The position numbers and the translations under genes were made by a program. From contig JAUIRK010000871.1 in NCBI GenBank assembly GCA_030549495.1, positions 1 to 64,000 of the forward strand: a stretch of 64,000 bases of DNA. The letters are read 5' to 3'. The stretch's first letter is position 1; every line of letters starts with the position of its first letter. Source of the DNA: Nectonema munidae. Taxonomy: Eukaryota; Nematomorpha; Nectonematoida; Nectonematidae. Below, one piece after another: positions 44,984-56,005 of the stretch. The notes beneath the pieces were generated by a model. The model saw only the letters and a list, made by a program, of their open reading frames with translations, did not search any database and was not told the DNA's origin.

Positions 44984-45062
44984 GCTAAGCGGTAACGATA
45001 AATGGTCATGCACAGCCACTAGACCCCAGTTCAAACCTCAAAGTTTGAACACAAAAGTGGAA
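44984..45062 (+). repeat. Possible second tRNA-derived SINE family
   Basis: AAGCTAAGCGGTAACG resembles an A box. CAGTTCAAACCTC, about 50 bases downstream, resembles a B box. The spacing suits a tRNA-type internal promoter, but the sequence does not fold convincingly as a tRNA and no other copy lies in the window. Confidence 0.35.
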
Positions 45063-45158
45063 CTTATGAGACTTCAATAGAAGAAAGAGGTCTTTCACAC
45101 TGTGTACGCTTAGTTATGATGATCAAATACAAGAGTACATACAATTTCTAGTTATAAC

Positions 45159-46740
45159 CAGACATGGGCTAATTACACGACTTCGTGTAATTATTAATAA
45201 TTATATTTCACTTTTTATTCAAGGTAATTAATTACTTTAAATTAGATTCAAAATTGAAGAGTAATTAATTACTTCTAATAACTTTTAAAAAAAAACGTTC
45301 TTATAATTACCTTTTAATTACTTTTATTTAAAAAATTTATTGATAATAACATAATATCAATCAAATGACTCTCTGATTATAAAAATTTTTAATTTGCCTT
45401 CAATAATAGCAAATTATCAAAGTTCTTATCATTTAGACAACCTCTGTTTGGTTGAAGAATTAGAGAAGCAAATGAAAATAACCTTTCAACGGGTGCAGAA
45501 AAATGGGAATGCAGTGTAATATTTCAGATAAATTCTAAAGAAGCTTGATCTTTGTCTTCTTCATCAGAAAATGTAAAAAATGAAGTTTTGTTTTGATATT
45601 TGTGAAAGTCATTTGCTTCAGATTGTTTATTTCTATCTCAGACTTTTTCTTAGCTTCTCTCTTAGAGTGTCTCGTTTTTCTTTGACGATTGATTTCATTT
45701 TAGGGTTGGATGCGTAACAGTAGCAATCATTGCATTTGTAAATTATTTTGTTAAAATAAGGTCGGAAAATCGTTTTTCAAATACCAATATTATAGCTTCG
45801 AGGTCTGCTGCAAGACATTTCAAGACATTTTTTGAGGCAAAGGAGATCTTTGTGTGTTTTCGAATCACAGGAAGGATGTGACCATAAAAACAATGCTGTT
45901 CAGCTTGCAAAAAATCTAGAGCTAGTGAAATTGGTTTTATTATTTGATAATATTGATGTAAAATAGTTTTATCAACTCAGTCGACAAATCCAATTTATCA
46001 CAAACATAATGGAGTTTTTCTATTTCAATTTCTAAAAGGCAAAAAAGTGAGTCGTACATGGAGTCCCATCTCGTTATGATTAGTGTGACCAAAGACTTTC
46101 TACACACTTCCTGAATGATTTCAGCTGATTTAGGATAGTTACCTTCCACAAGGCATTTGCTTTAGCTATTGATGCTAGTTTAATTCTCTTTTGGTTGTCA
46201 GGAATCGCAACTTTCTTTATATCTGTTGTTGCAACAAGAATTAATGTGAGAGATAAACATCTTTCATGTTTAGGCAAAATGAAATGGCTTACACAGTTTT
46301 CTTCATTCACGGCCACTTCTTCTTTAAGAAATGACTGAAACTCATTTTCATCAATGTCATTATCTGATTGTTGGAAATCTGTTTTAATGCCAAATTCATT
46401 GAAACATTTAACAAAATTACTGCCATTATCTGTAACAGTCCTTGTTATTTTGTTAATGCTCAAATTATAAAATTAGTGAATATTCTGGAGCTTATTATTT
46501 GTAAACAAACATGTGGCGCCACTGGCTAATTCTTCAGGCAAGCTTCATAAAGACACACAAAGAAGATGATATGTGTGTAATAATACAACTTCAAGTACTT
46601 TGATTTTAGTGTTTCATTTTTACACACATGTTTCTAATAGTCTTCAATAATAATTCAATATTTTTCTCATCACTTGTAGTTATCATTGAAAATAATGCGC
46701 CATCATCAACACACTAAAGGCAGATATTTGCGAGTTAAAA
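45159..46740 (-). mobile_element. hAT element (ZBED-type), decayed
   Basis: The left end CAGACATGGGCTAATTAC (45,159) followed by repeated TAATTAATTACTT words is the style of terminus seen in this hAT group. The coding part, on the minus strand, is at 45,360-46,463. The right terminus and a target duplication were not found, so 46,740 is approximate. Confidence 0.75.
45360..46463 (-). pseudogene. hAT transposase relic (ZBED-like)
   Basis: Minus strand from 46,463: TRTVTDNGSNFVKCFNEFG (catalytic DNGSN block), LPKHERCLSLTLILVATTDI (the RC..H.LNLV block with H replaced), NALWKV, TRWDSMYDSLFCLLEIE, FLQAEQHCFYGHILPVI, and finally HSHFSAPVERLFSFASLIL with GCLNDKNFDNLLLLKAN, the hAT dimerisation domain. 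Stops and shifts break it at least four times. The BED-finger N-terminus is not recognisable. It belongs to a different hAT branch from those at 10 kb and 31.6 kb. Confidence 0.87.
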
Positions 46741-47815
46741 TACAGTAATCCTTTCAGATACGATTTACTGTAAAATCAAAAGAGTCATATCTATAAGAGA
46801 GCCGATATAAACGGGTTTCACTTTCCCTATGCATTTTGATGTAAGTTATGGTTATATAATTATTACATTTCTTTTCTTCTTTCTTTCTTCTTTTCATTTT
46901 CATTTCGATCTTTCTATTTCTTTTCATTTGGATCTTTCTACTACAAATATACGGTGATTCAAATAAACAATTTATTGCAGATCTGATTGTGATATTTTTT
47001 GAAAATTACTATCTTATTAAAAAATTTATAAATCTCTCAAGAAATTTCGAAATTAAAAACAACAATAAATTTTAAATAGATAATTTTTCAATAAATATAT
47101 TATTTATTTACTTAATACAGAATTTTATGATGTATAATCTGTCAGTAAATTAATTTTCACATGTAACCTAACTGACAAATTTAATTTCACCTGAGAAGCT
47201 AACGGAATACTTTCATCTTTTCTAAAACAGTTAATTTTACATAACTACACCAACATCAATGAAATTTTAATATCAACCAAAAAATCGAATCTTGGGGATT
47301 CAACTCATTTTAGTTATCCGAAGTTCGAGTAAAACGAATGATCAGTATCATATATTTTCTTAAATGAATACATTTTTGATCATAACAATTCTGTGATACT
47401 TCAAGGTACAAATTTAAGAGAGCAAAACCTCAAAAAAAAATTTGAATACATTTTATTTTATAAAAAAAATAACGAGAGTATATATAAAAAAATACGATAA
47501 TTTAAGTTAAAAAGGTCATAAAATTTTGTGCTTACACGCTTAAGATAATAATAAAATATGGTACAATAATTCAAAGCAATTCATAGGGCTGCAAATATCT
47601 CAGTGCTGAAAATGTTCTACAACGAAATGAATGAAAGCATACATAATTCACACTTTTATTGATTTTTCATAAAAACTTTGTATTCAAAGCATCCGAAATA
47701 TATTGCAACATGGTGGACTGCAATTCACAGATAGCATTGAAATTTTTATCCAGAATAATTGAAGTTATAAATTGACATCAGTAGAAGCATGTATTACCTT
47801 TATTTAACCGAAAAT
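46741..47815. other. A+T-rich intergenic; possible Tigger fragment at 47.28-47.34 kb
   Basis: GTTATCCGAAGTTCGAGTAA near 47,313 resembles the ends of pogo/Tigger elements and could be the partner of the block at 47,820-47,940. The rest shows nothing. Confidence 0.35.
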
Positions 47816-47819
47816 TCCA

Positions 47820-47940
47820 CGTATTTGATTTTGAGTTAAACGAAAATTTAGCATGTGTAGATATGGCTGAGACAGGTACAGCGATTCGACGTCGAGGTAA
47901 GCGAAATTTCAAATTATGCGACTTCGAGTTATCGAGAGCT
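47820..47940 (-). mobile_element. Terminus of a pogo/Tigger-type element
   Basis: The minus strand reads CTCTCGATAACTCGAAGTCG then TTTGAAATTTCGCTTACCTC and GACGTCGAATCG, a series of TCGA-rich words typical of Tigger/pogo terminal repeats. No transposase text is attached. Confidence 0.5.
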
Positions 47941-49059
47941 TGCTACAAGATGAATATCTATAAACTATTATCCTCCATTATAACTAAATGATATCTAAAT
48001 ACAAAAAACTTTCATTTTATTAAATTGTCAATTTTTATAAATATTATTATAATATAGATACATTATAATCAATTTTTTTCCTAAGAGAAATCCTCTTTTT
48101 ACGAAATTCGAATAACTTTTGATAAAATTTTAAAACCAGCCCCATAAATTAGTACTAAGAAAATTTTTTCCTAAGTTATTAAAAATCAAAGGCCTTAAAA
48201 TTTCCTAAATATCTGCCAATGCGAAAAATGATTTTTTTTTAAGATTTTTCTTGACAAAAATATTGCAACCTTTGGATATATACTTCGGATAATATTTATT
48301 TATTTTCCCCATCATTTGTTCGAAAGAATATTCTTTTAAAGATTTTCTTTTAAATTTGTGCAGAAAAATTAATTTTTTAAAACCTTTTACCTTTCGAAGT
48401 TATCATTTCTCAACTTAATAAAAAGAATCAAGTTTTTGATGTTGACTTTTTCACGAAAATGATTTGTGTGGAAGATACAATTTGATTTTTAAAAGAATTT
48501 TTGAAACTCGATTTCCAATTTTTCAAAAATAATTAAGCACACCTTATCCGTATAAAGTCATTACCAAATTTATGTAAAAATGGGTTTTGAACAATTTTTA
48601 ATACACTTTCAAAAGAATTTTCCTTTTCAAACGATGCCTATCTTTAAGACAGTTTACTTCATTGATGTATAAAATGTTTTTAGAATACAAAAATAAATAT
48701 TCGGTAAAATTTAGTTAATATCTGTTGTGGGTATTATTAAAAAACCTTACAATTAAGATTTTGTTAATCATGTTGTATATGATTGGGTACTTTGCTCAAC
48801 ACTTTAAAATTTCTTTATAAGGGGAGAATCTTTCATTAGGACGGGAGACACTGTGCTATTATTTGAACAAGTGGCTAAGTTTAACAATTTTTAAGATAAA
48901 AAACAAACTTTATTGAGTTTTCTAATTAAAAACATGCTCCATCTTAAACAAAAATGGCTTTCTTTATAGATTTATTGAAAATAATGAAAATTTTAAAATA
49001 AAAACGAATAATAGTACACTAAATAATTGTGTAAGAGAACACAAAAAATAAAAATTGAA
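47941..49059. other. A+T-rich intergenic
   Basis: Nothing recognised. Confidence 0.5.
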
Positions 49060-50208
49060 AAGTTTTCAGAACTTTGAAGACTTTTAGAGTTCTTATTTGA
49101 CTAAACACAATTCATCTTGATAAATAAAAATCTGAAGAAAAATTAAGTCTATCTCTTTCTTAACCGAAGGATAGTTGAAATCCATGGCAGAATAGGCCAA
49201 AGTATTTTCTCCGTTTTTTTCACATGTGAAACACTTATACTTAGAAGGGGTTTCTTTAATGTTGCAGGTATCGGATTTATGAGAGGATGAGCAATACTTA
49301 CATACTGTGTCTTTTCTACAATATGAAATAGTGTGGCCAAAAAGCAAGCAGTTTCCACACTATATTTGAGAGAAAAAGGGCTTAAATCTAACAACTTTCA
49401 TATCGAAGAAGAAAGAGAAATCAAGATTTTTAATAAATGAAAAAATTTCTGGGGCGACTTTTAACAGAACAACTTTTTTCCCATTATTGATTTCTTAGCT
49501 GTAAAACTTTATTTTGATCAACAAGTTCTTTAAGCTCTTCATTTTTAGTTAAAATTGAAGAGATAATCGAGTCATTGGAGATTTGTGATGAAAGAACAAA
49601 AGATAATGGCAAAAAAACTTTAGTTCGGATTGCTTTCAAACAATTATCTTGCTTAAGTAAGTTTTCTGCTCTAACTAAATTATCTTTGTCTGGGAAACGA
49701 AGTTCAAATGATTTTTTTGATTGTTTGTTAGACACAACTTTAACATCTTTAAGAATTAAAGTTGTTCTCTTTGTTAATTCACCAATTTCCATAGTGTCGG
49801 TCTAACATAAAGTATATTTTCTTTTTTGATTCTGGGACTTTTTACTACTTCAGCATAGGTTGGCATTGAATGAGAAAGTATTGAGTAACTTTCGGCAGGA
49901 ATTGCATTAATCAATTTTAAAGACACGATTACTTCATTTTGCTCTTTCATTTGAGATTTCAAACTATTAATGGAATTAACAAGTTTACTTAATATATCAT
50001 TTTCTTTTTATCTTTCTTCATGTCATCAGATCGATAATTTAAGCAGTGCCACTTGATACCTCGAGAACTGTACTTGTCAAGAATTTTAAAAAGAGAACTC
50101 TCAAATTTTTGACAGCTATAACAGACCCAGCTTAAATAACAATCACATTTAACCAAATGTGAAGAAATCTCACAACAATTTTTGCAATTCCAACTTTCTT
50201 GTCCTGTC
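49060..50208 (-). mobile_element. LINE ORF1 fragment with PHD-like and zinc-knuckle domains
   Basis: Minus strand from ATG at 50,208: MTGQESWNCKNCCEISSHLV, CDCYLSWVCYSCQ, then RGIKWHCLNY, a Cys pattern like the PHD-type finger of CR1/L2-like ORF1 proteins. Next come SYSILSHSMPTYAEVVKSP, then DKDNLVRAENLL (RRM-like region), and zinc knuckles CLLFGHTISYCRKDTVCKYC, HKSDTC and KCFTCEKN. Broken into several frames. No endonuclease or RT follows, so the copy lacks all of ORF2. The missing 3' part is unlike ordinary 5'-truncated LINE copies. Confidence 0.82.
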
Positions 50209-51065
50209 ATTAAAAAACAGCCATGCGTAACTTGGATAGAAAAGGGTTGGAAGGAGTCGTAGTTTTGAGAACAGAATGGAAGCAAAGAAAGGAATGTTTT
50301 TGATAAGGTGTAGATCGCGCGTGATGTACCAGGAGTCTGAATATAAATGAATATGAGTCAGTGAAGGTATTGATGTGTTGGGTGATCTCATCGGATGAGG
50401 TGATTAAAGCTTGACATTCAGCATCATAAGTTGTATTTAAATGGTTGAGAGGAGAGCTTGTAGAAAAGAAAGGAGATAGAGAGGCGCCTACATAAAAAGC
50501 GGTTGCGATAGCGCATTTTTGCGATGACTTGGAAGAGTCTGTATTTTTAGCAAGATGTCGGTGAAGTACAGGATGTTGAAATGTGAGGCGATATTCTGGA
50601 GGTTTTCGTGTTGTGTGTTTGCTGAGAAAGAAAAGAGAAGGTCGTCGGAGTAGCACTGGGAAAAGTGAGATTTAGACTCGAGAAGATGTAGGAGGGGATT
50701 GATGAGAATGACCCAGAATATGTCAGAGAGGCAACCTCCGTGGGGAGTGGAGAGAGAGAGAGTGTATGAACTGCGCGGATGGATTTTTTGCGGAAGATTA
50801 AGCAGCGGTTTTGTAGGTAGTTGCTGATTAACTTGATTATGTAGGGTGGGTATTTTTTAAGATGCGTTTTGAGAATGATGGCGGGATGCGAGGCACTCTT
50901 GAATGCGTTATCGATGTCAAGGAAAAAGACTGATGCGGTCTTTTGGGGTGCTATGGAGTGTTCTAAATACCGGGTCAGTTTGAAGAGAGCTGACTCAGTA
51001 TTCCTGTGCGGGAGATATGCAAACTGTGATGGGTGTATAAGGTTGCTCTGTGATATATAATGAAT
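50209..51065 (-). mobile_element. LINE reverse transcriptase plus RNase H fragment, G+C-richer
   Basis: Minus strand: LIHPSQFAYLPHRNTESALF, ASVFFLDIDNAFKSASHPAI (motif A), IIKLISNYLQNRCL, GGCLSDIFWVILINPLLHLL (motif B region, one frame change), SQCYSDDLLFSFL (motif C), then after a deletion KCAIATAFYVGASL..YDAECQALIT..FTDSYSF, an RNase H-like domain with the conserved D-A-E and T-D-S. RT followed by RNase H suits I/LOA/R1-related LINEs. Its G+C content is visibly higher than its surroundings. The open frame ends at 50,210, overlapping the first ATG of the ORF1 fragment next to it. Confidence 0.85.
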
Positions 51066-52640
51066 CTGCAGTTATTTTTCGGCGAAATTTACTGGTATAC
51101 TCTGCCCATTCCGTTATATGGGCTATGGCAACTATATGCTAACTGAATTTTAAAGAACATCATTATCTCATAAATTTTGACTAAGAAAATAATTATAATA
51201 TTTTTACTAAAATTTTCAAGTAATTTTCAAAGAATTTTTAAAATATGGTAAATTTAAATTAAAAAAATTTTTACTCCAACATTAAACAAAGACATTTATT
51301 TTAGGGATACTTTTTTATTAACTTTTAAAATATGTCTATTTACTCAAAACGTTACGACCTAAGTAAGATCAAATAATTATAATTTTAAACTAATGTAAGC
51401 TAGATTTTTTTTTATGTAAATTCTAAAATTAAATTTTAAATAATGTACAAAATAACTATGTTATAAAAATAATGAAGAATAGTTCAGAGGCCCAATTGTC
51501 TTAAGGTTTAATTGTTCTGCTTCCTTAAAACTAACATAATAAATATATATCAGTTGTTGATATCCAACTTGTGCAAGGTCTTCTACTCCGGATATGCTTT
51601 TAAGGTGGGTTAAAAAGCTCTTCGCTTCACGTATAATTTTGAATTTTTCCAATTTTATATCTTTATATCATTAAATGAATTGTTTGGCTTGCAGTACACT
51701 TTGCATATTACTTTACTTGTTTTACGGTTGAGTTTCATATAATTTTTTTAAAAATATATTTTAATTATAAAATAAATTTTGTCCAATAATTTTAACGATG
51801 CGCGCTCATATCCTTAAATATCGATATATTGATTAATTTGTTTTTTTATGGAAATAGTTTTCATTAACAAAAAAAATTTTCGTGTAATTTTAAAATTCAA
51901 ATCTTAATACTGCAAATACAAAAAATTGATACAAATTTTTTAAAGTTCTTACGCATTTAAAACTCACTCAACTATGAAAAAATTGTTCTAGGAGTTGTGT
52001 TCAAAATTTTAAACGGGTTTCTTTGAAAAAGTTGTTTTTCTAATTTTCAAGTCAGTAACTAAGCTATGAAAAAGTCTTTTTTTATGTTCAGACCAAATTT
52101 TTGATTGTTAAAAATGGAAAAAACTATTGTTCGAACATTACTTTTATTTTAATTACCAGTAAGTTATATAATTGTTATTGGTCTATAATTATCTATTAAT
52201 GTATTTGCTCGTTTTTTATTCCTATTACTTTAATTTTGATATTGGGGATAATGTAATGAAAGGAAATAACATAATACAGTTTTTATTGTGAACAGAAAAA
52301 AAGCCAAAAAATACAATTTTACAAAGAAAAAAATACCTTATATCATAATTAAAAAACCTTGGCTATTTCTTATCAAAGAAGTATAATCCTCATAAATTAT
52401 GTAATTTTTTTTGGTCACAATCAGGAATGAATTTTGTATAGTAAATAACCTGTAAAGCCTCTTAATTTTTTAAACTTTTGTGTTGTTTGCCTGTTGCCTC
52501 AAATAGCTTTATCCAAATCGAGAATATGTGGACAAAGCTTGATTTTCTTGTTTTTACTTGCCTAACTTCCAAAACATTACCTAAACATTCAATATATTAC
52601 GTTTATGATAATGCTTTAATATAAACTATTTCAAATTCAC
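51066..52640. other. A+T-rich intergenic
   Basis: A short phrase near 51,486 (AGGCCCAATTGTCTTAAGG) has a cousin near 53,417, suggesting a small dispersed repeat. Nothing else. Confidence 0.45.
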
Positions 52641-52649
52641 AAATTCTTG

Positions 52650-53115
52650 CCGCGTCCCCTTGGAAGGGCGTGAGTAACTTCTAAGGGGAGGCGTTAGTTC
52701 TAAATAAAATAATAAATTTTCTAAAACGTAAGAAATTATTAAGAATTTTATGAAACAAATGCATAAATACCACTTGGTCATTGCTTATTTACAATCTTCT
52801 AATCTATTTTCTGTATTGAATGACTTGATTTATTTTTTAATTTGAGTTGTAATGTCAAATAAGTAAATTTAGCCACTTCTTAGTATCTCACTAATAATCA
52901 AATAAATGTGAAATATACTAATAATAATAACTAAAAAGTTATATCAGTATCTCACTGATTTATATTCATTGTTAATAAAAAGAATATATATTAAAAATAT
53001 TTTTTATTTTTCTTGAAATTTAGGAAGGAATTAAATTTGTAGATGCAAGGGGGCGTGGAAAAAAAGGGTTGCTCTTAAAAGGGGTGTGGTGGTTAAAATT
53101 TTGAGAGCCACTGTT
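52650..53115. mobile_element. Possible hAT-derived element ending in GAGAGCCACTG
   Basis: TTGCCGCGTCCCCTTGGAAG near 52,648 and TGCAAGGGGGCGTGGAAA near 53,044 are mutually inverted. The right side ends TTTTGAGAGCCACTG, the complement of CAGTGGCTCTCAAAA, like Charlie-type hAT ends. The matching left terminus was not found. Confidence 0.4.
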
Positions 53116-55770
53116 GTAAACGATGATTAAGTGTAAAAGAAGTGAATGACAGAATTAAGAATGCACAAATTTACAGTTTTTGATAGGGCTATCAATTAAC
53201 TTATTTTTCGGTAATCGTCAGTTTTCCTGATGCTTATGATGAGATTCCGAGGATATAGAATAATATCGACTTTTCAATCATCTATTTTTTAATTTCCCAA
53301 ATGGACGTGTGAAAATTTATGTTCAAGGACAATTCGGCCATGAGACAATTAGTCCTCTTGGTAATTTGACCTTATGGCAATATTAATATCAATATATTCA
53401 TAGACGGAATTGTCCAAAGGCCCAATTGTGTTGATGCCGAATTGATCTGCTTCTAAAATGGTTATTTAAGGAGTAAATAATTTTGCCGATTTTTTTCATG
53501 CCGATATTTGTGCATGTAAGTTAATTTAAAAATCTGACGCCCCTAGTCTACTGATAACGATTGCTCATATTAAGTTAGCTTCTAGTTTGCCTAGAAACTT
53601 GATACCTATGCCTCTCTCCAATGCTGTATGGCGTTTCCAATGCACATAGATGACATATGAAACCAATTTGAAACAGAAGTGAAAGATAAATGCGATTTGC
53701 AATGAAAGACAAAATATTAGCAAACTATTTCTATCCTATCATTACATATTTCTACTTCATCATTCACAGGAAGCTATGCGTGATCATCTTTTTACACTAT
53801 GATGGATTATCTATCTCAGACATGAGTTTAAGAATTTAGATACGAGACATCTTGGGTAAGAAGCGTCCTGCATCTTCTGACATATGAAATTAATTTGAAA
53901 GGAATGGAATATTTTTAGCAGCATACCATAGCTTTGATTGTTTTCTTATGTAAACTATTTCGAAAACAAGAATCGTATTTATGTTGATATTAAAAATAAT
54001 AAACGATGATTCATTCAGCCTATTCAAATATCAAACAAGGAAAAAATGTACATTTGGTGTCCATGTCAAATGTTTCAAACAATATCATACGAAACGTTTT
54101 TTACTTATATCATCCTTTTTAGCTTTCACTAAATTTTTTATTCTTATAGATTTTTTAAATATGCTTTAGATTTTTGTCTAACGTTGCGCTTATGCAACGT
54201 TGTTTTTTATATTTTTTTTTTGAAAATTTAAATTTTGTTTATTTTTTCTAGGCTCGATGTATCTTCGGTATCAAATTTCTGGTTTTTATCATAAAAACTT
54301 AACCTTGCTTAAAAGCATAGTATTTAAGCTAAAAACTTTCATCAAAAACGAGATGCCCGAAATACCATTTCGCGCTCCAATAAATTGAGTGTGGAACATA
54401 TAGATCTATTTAGTATTGTTTATTTTTATTTTCTCCTTCACCATCTCACCATTTTTATCCTTTCAATTATTGCAATCAGGTCCGTCGATAAGGAACTTAA
54501 TAATAAGGAAAATAAGGAAATCACGATAAGGAAATTCGATTGATATACCCAAATGTATAAACTTTCTTATAGTCCAGCAGCCTCCCTTAGAATCCACTTT
54601 TCTCCTTGTGTTTATTGTCTGTCATCATTTTTGCACATGAAATTTAATTTCGTTTGGCAAATTTTTTAATCTTGTATGTATTGTATGTTTTCAATCTCAT
54701 TGTCATTTTTTTCTTTGCTTATTTTTCATCATATGTTTTACTTTAATGGTATTAGACAAAAAATATAACAGGAGGAGCTAGACAATTGATGTTTAAAATT
54801 TTTGATCGTTGAATTAGAACATTTTCTGATCCCAATTTAAAATGTATTAGTGAATGGATATTTACTAAAAATATATCTTCATTACCAGTATCTCATTGTG
54901 AAATATAAACTTTTTGAGCAAAGTGTGAGCTAAGCACCAGATTAAATAAATCACTTATGATGAATGAGAAAACCTCATCTCAAAATATACATCTTATTCT
55001 AAGGTTGTCTTTTATCTATTTTATACTTACCCCTATATATAACTTACAGCCGAGAAGAAACATTAACTAATGCTTCTTACTGAGTCACAAGATAATAGAG
55101 CTATGTTAAAATGAGAGAGATTCTATGTGCTACTGCTTATATATTGAGTAAGCTTAAGCCACTACGGGATTATCATTTTCTGGCCAATCAAGCAAGCTAA
55201 ACCCTGATACATGGCAACGAATTAGTTCTCGTACATGAAATACAGTAACAAAATTTTCTAAACATATTGAAAAAATAGTTCGCATATTTTGGTAGATGTC
55301 ACTTGGATAGCAGAGGCTTTAAAGATTTTTTATTACTCATTGTAGAAATTGGGAGAGAAGAGGGGGAGGGATTTTTAATGCTTTTAACTGTAAATCTGCA
55401 TTAAGAGATTATAAGACTCAAAATTAGTTTTTATGAATAGGTGATCGCTTGATCAAAAAGGCTTAGTGAGGATTACTTTGGGAAGAATTAGGTGGTCGTT
55501 TAATAGAGGCGTTCGTTAAAGTAACGCAATAGAGATGAGCTAACCTTTCACGGTGTTAAGTACGCTTTCAAAGGAATAGAGCGTAGGGGAAAAATGGGGC
55601 TATCGCCCCTCCCAATTTTTTTAAGCATATTTTCAAATTTAGTTTGAAGTTTAATTTTGTGAAAAAGATTTGTAATTCCGATCCGTAAGATGATATGAGT
55701 TAATGTTCCTTGTCTAATATGAATAATACTCTAGATGAGCATTCATTCGCACTGCTTTTGTATATACAGT
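53116..55770. other. A+T-rich intergenic
   Basis: Contains a compact hairpin ACGTTGCGCTTATGCAACGT near 54,181-54,200 and a phrase shared with 51.49 kb (53,417). No gene recognised. Confidence 0.5.
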
Positions 55771-55781
55771 ATTTATCTTCT

Positions 55782-56005
55782 TCTTCTTCTTCATCATCTT
55801 ATCCCCTAAATGGGGGTCGATTGCTTGATCCTGTTTCTCCATAGGTTCCTGTCCTTGAAGTAGGTTACTGGAAGGACCCACGGAGTACTTCGGGCTGTAC
55901 CCCGCCCTATAGAGTTTTGGATCATTGCAAAGTAAATTGGAGCAGAATTTTTACAAGCTGGATGCCCTTCCTGACGCCAACCAGTTTTTGTATTCAGGAC
56001 TGGAA
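55782..56005. repeat. G+C-richer interspersed repeat (CTGGATGCCCTTCCTGACGCC)
   Basis: It opens with a TCTTCT/ATCATC run and TTATCCCCTAAATGGGGGTC (an inverted CCCC/GGGG word). It ends in CTGGATGCCCTTCCTGACGC CAACC, a phrase I know as recurrent in animal genomes within SINE/LINE-derived repeats. The family is not certain. Confidence 0.55.

Noticed and set aside
49575-49805. Plus-strand frame over the LINE ORF1 fragment
   Set aside because: Antisense shadow of the minus-strand ORF1 text, which has recognisable zinc-finger patterns.
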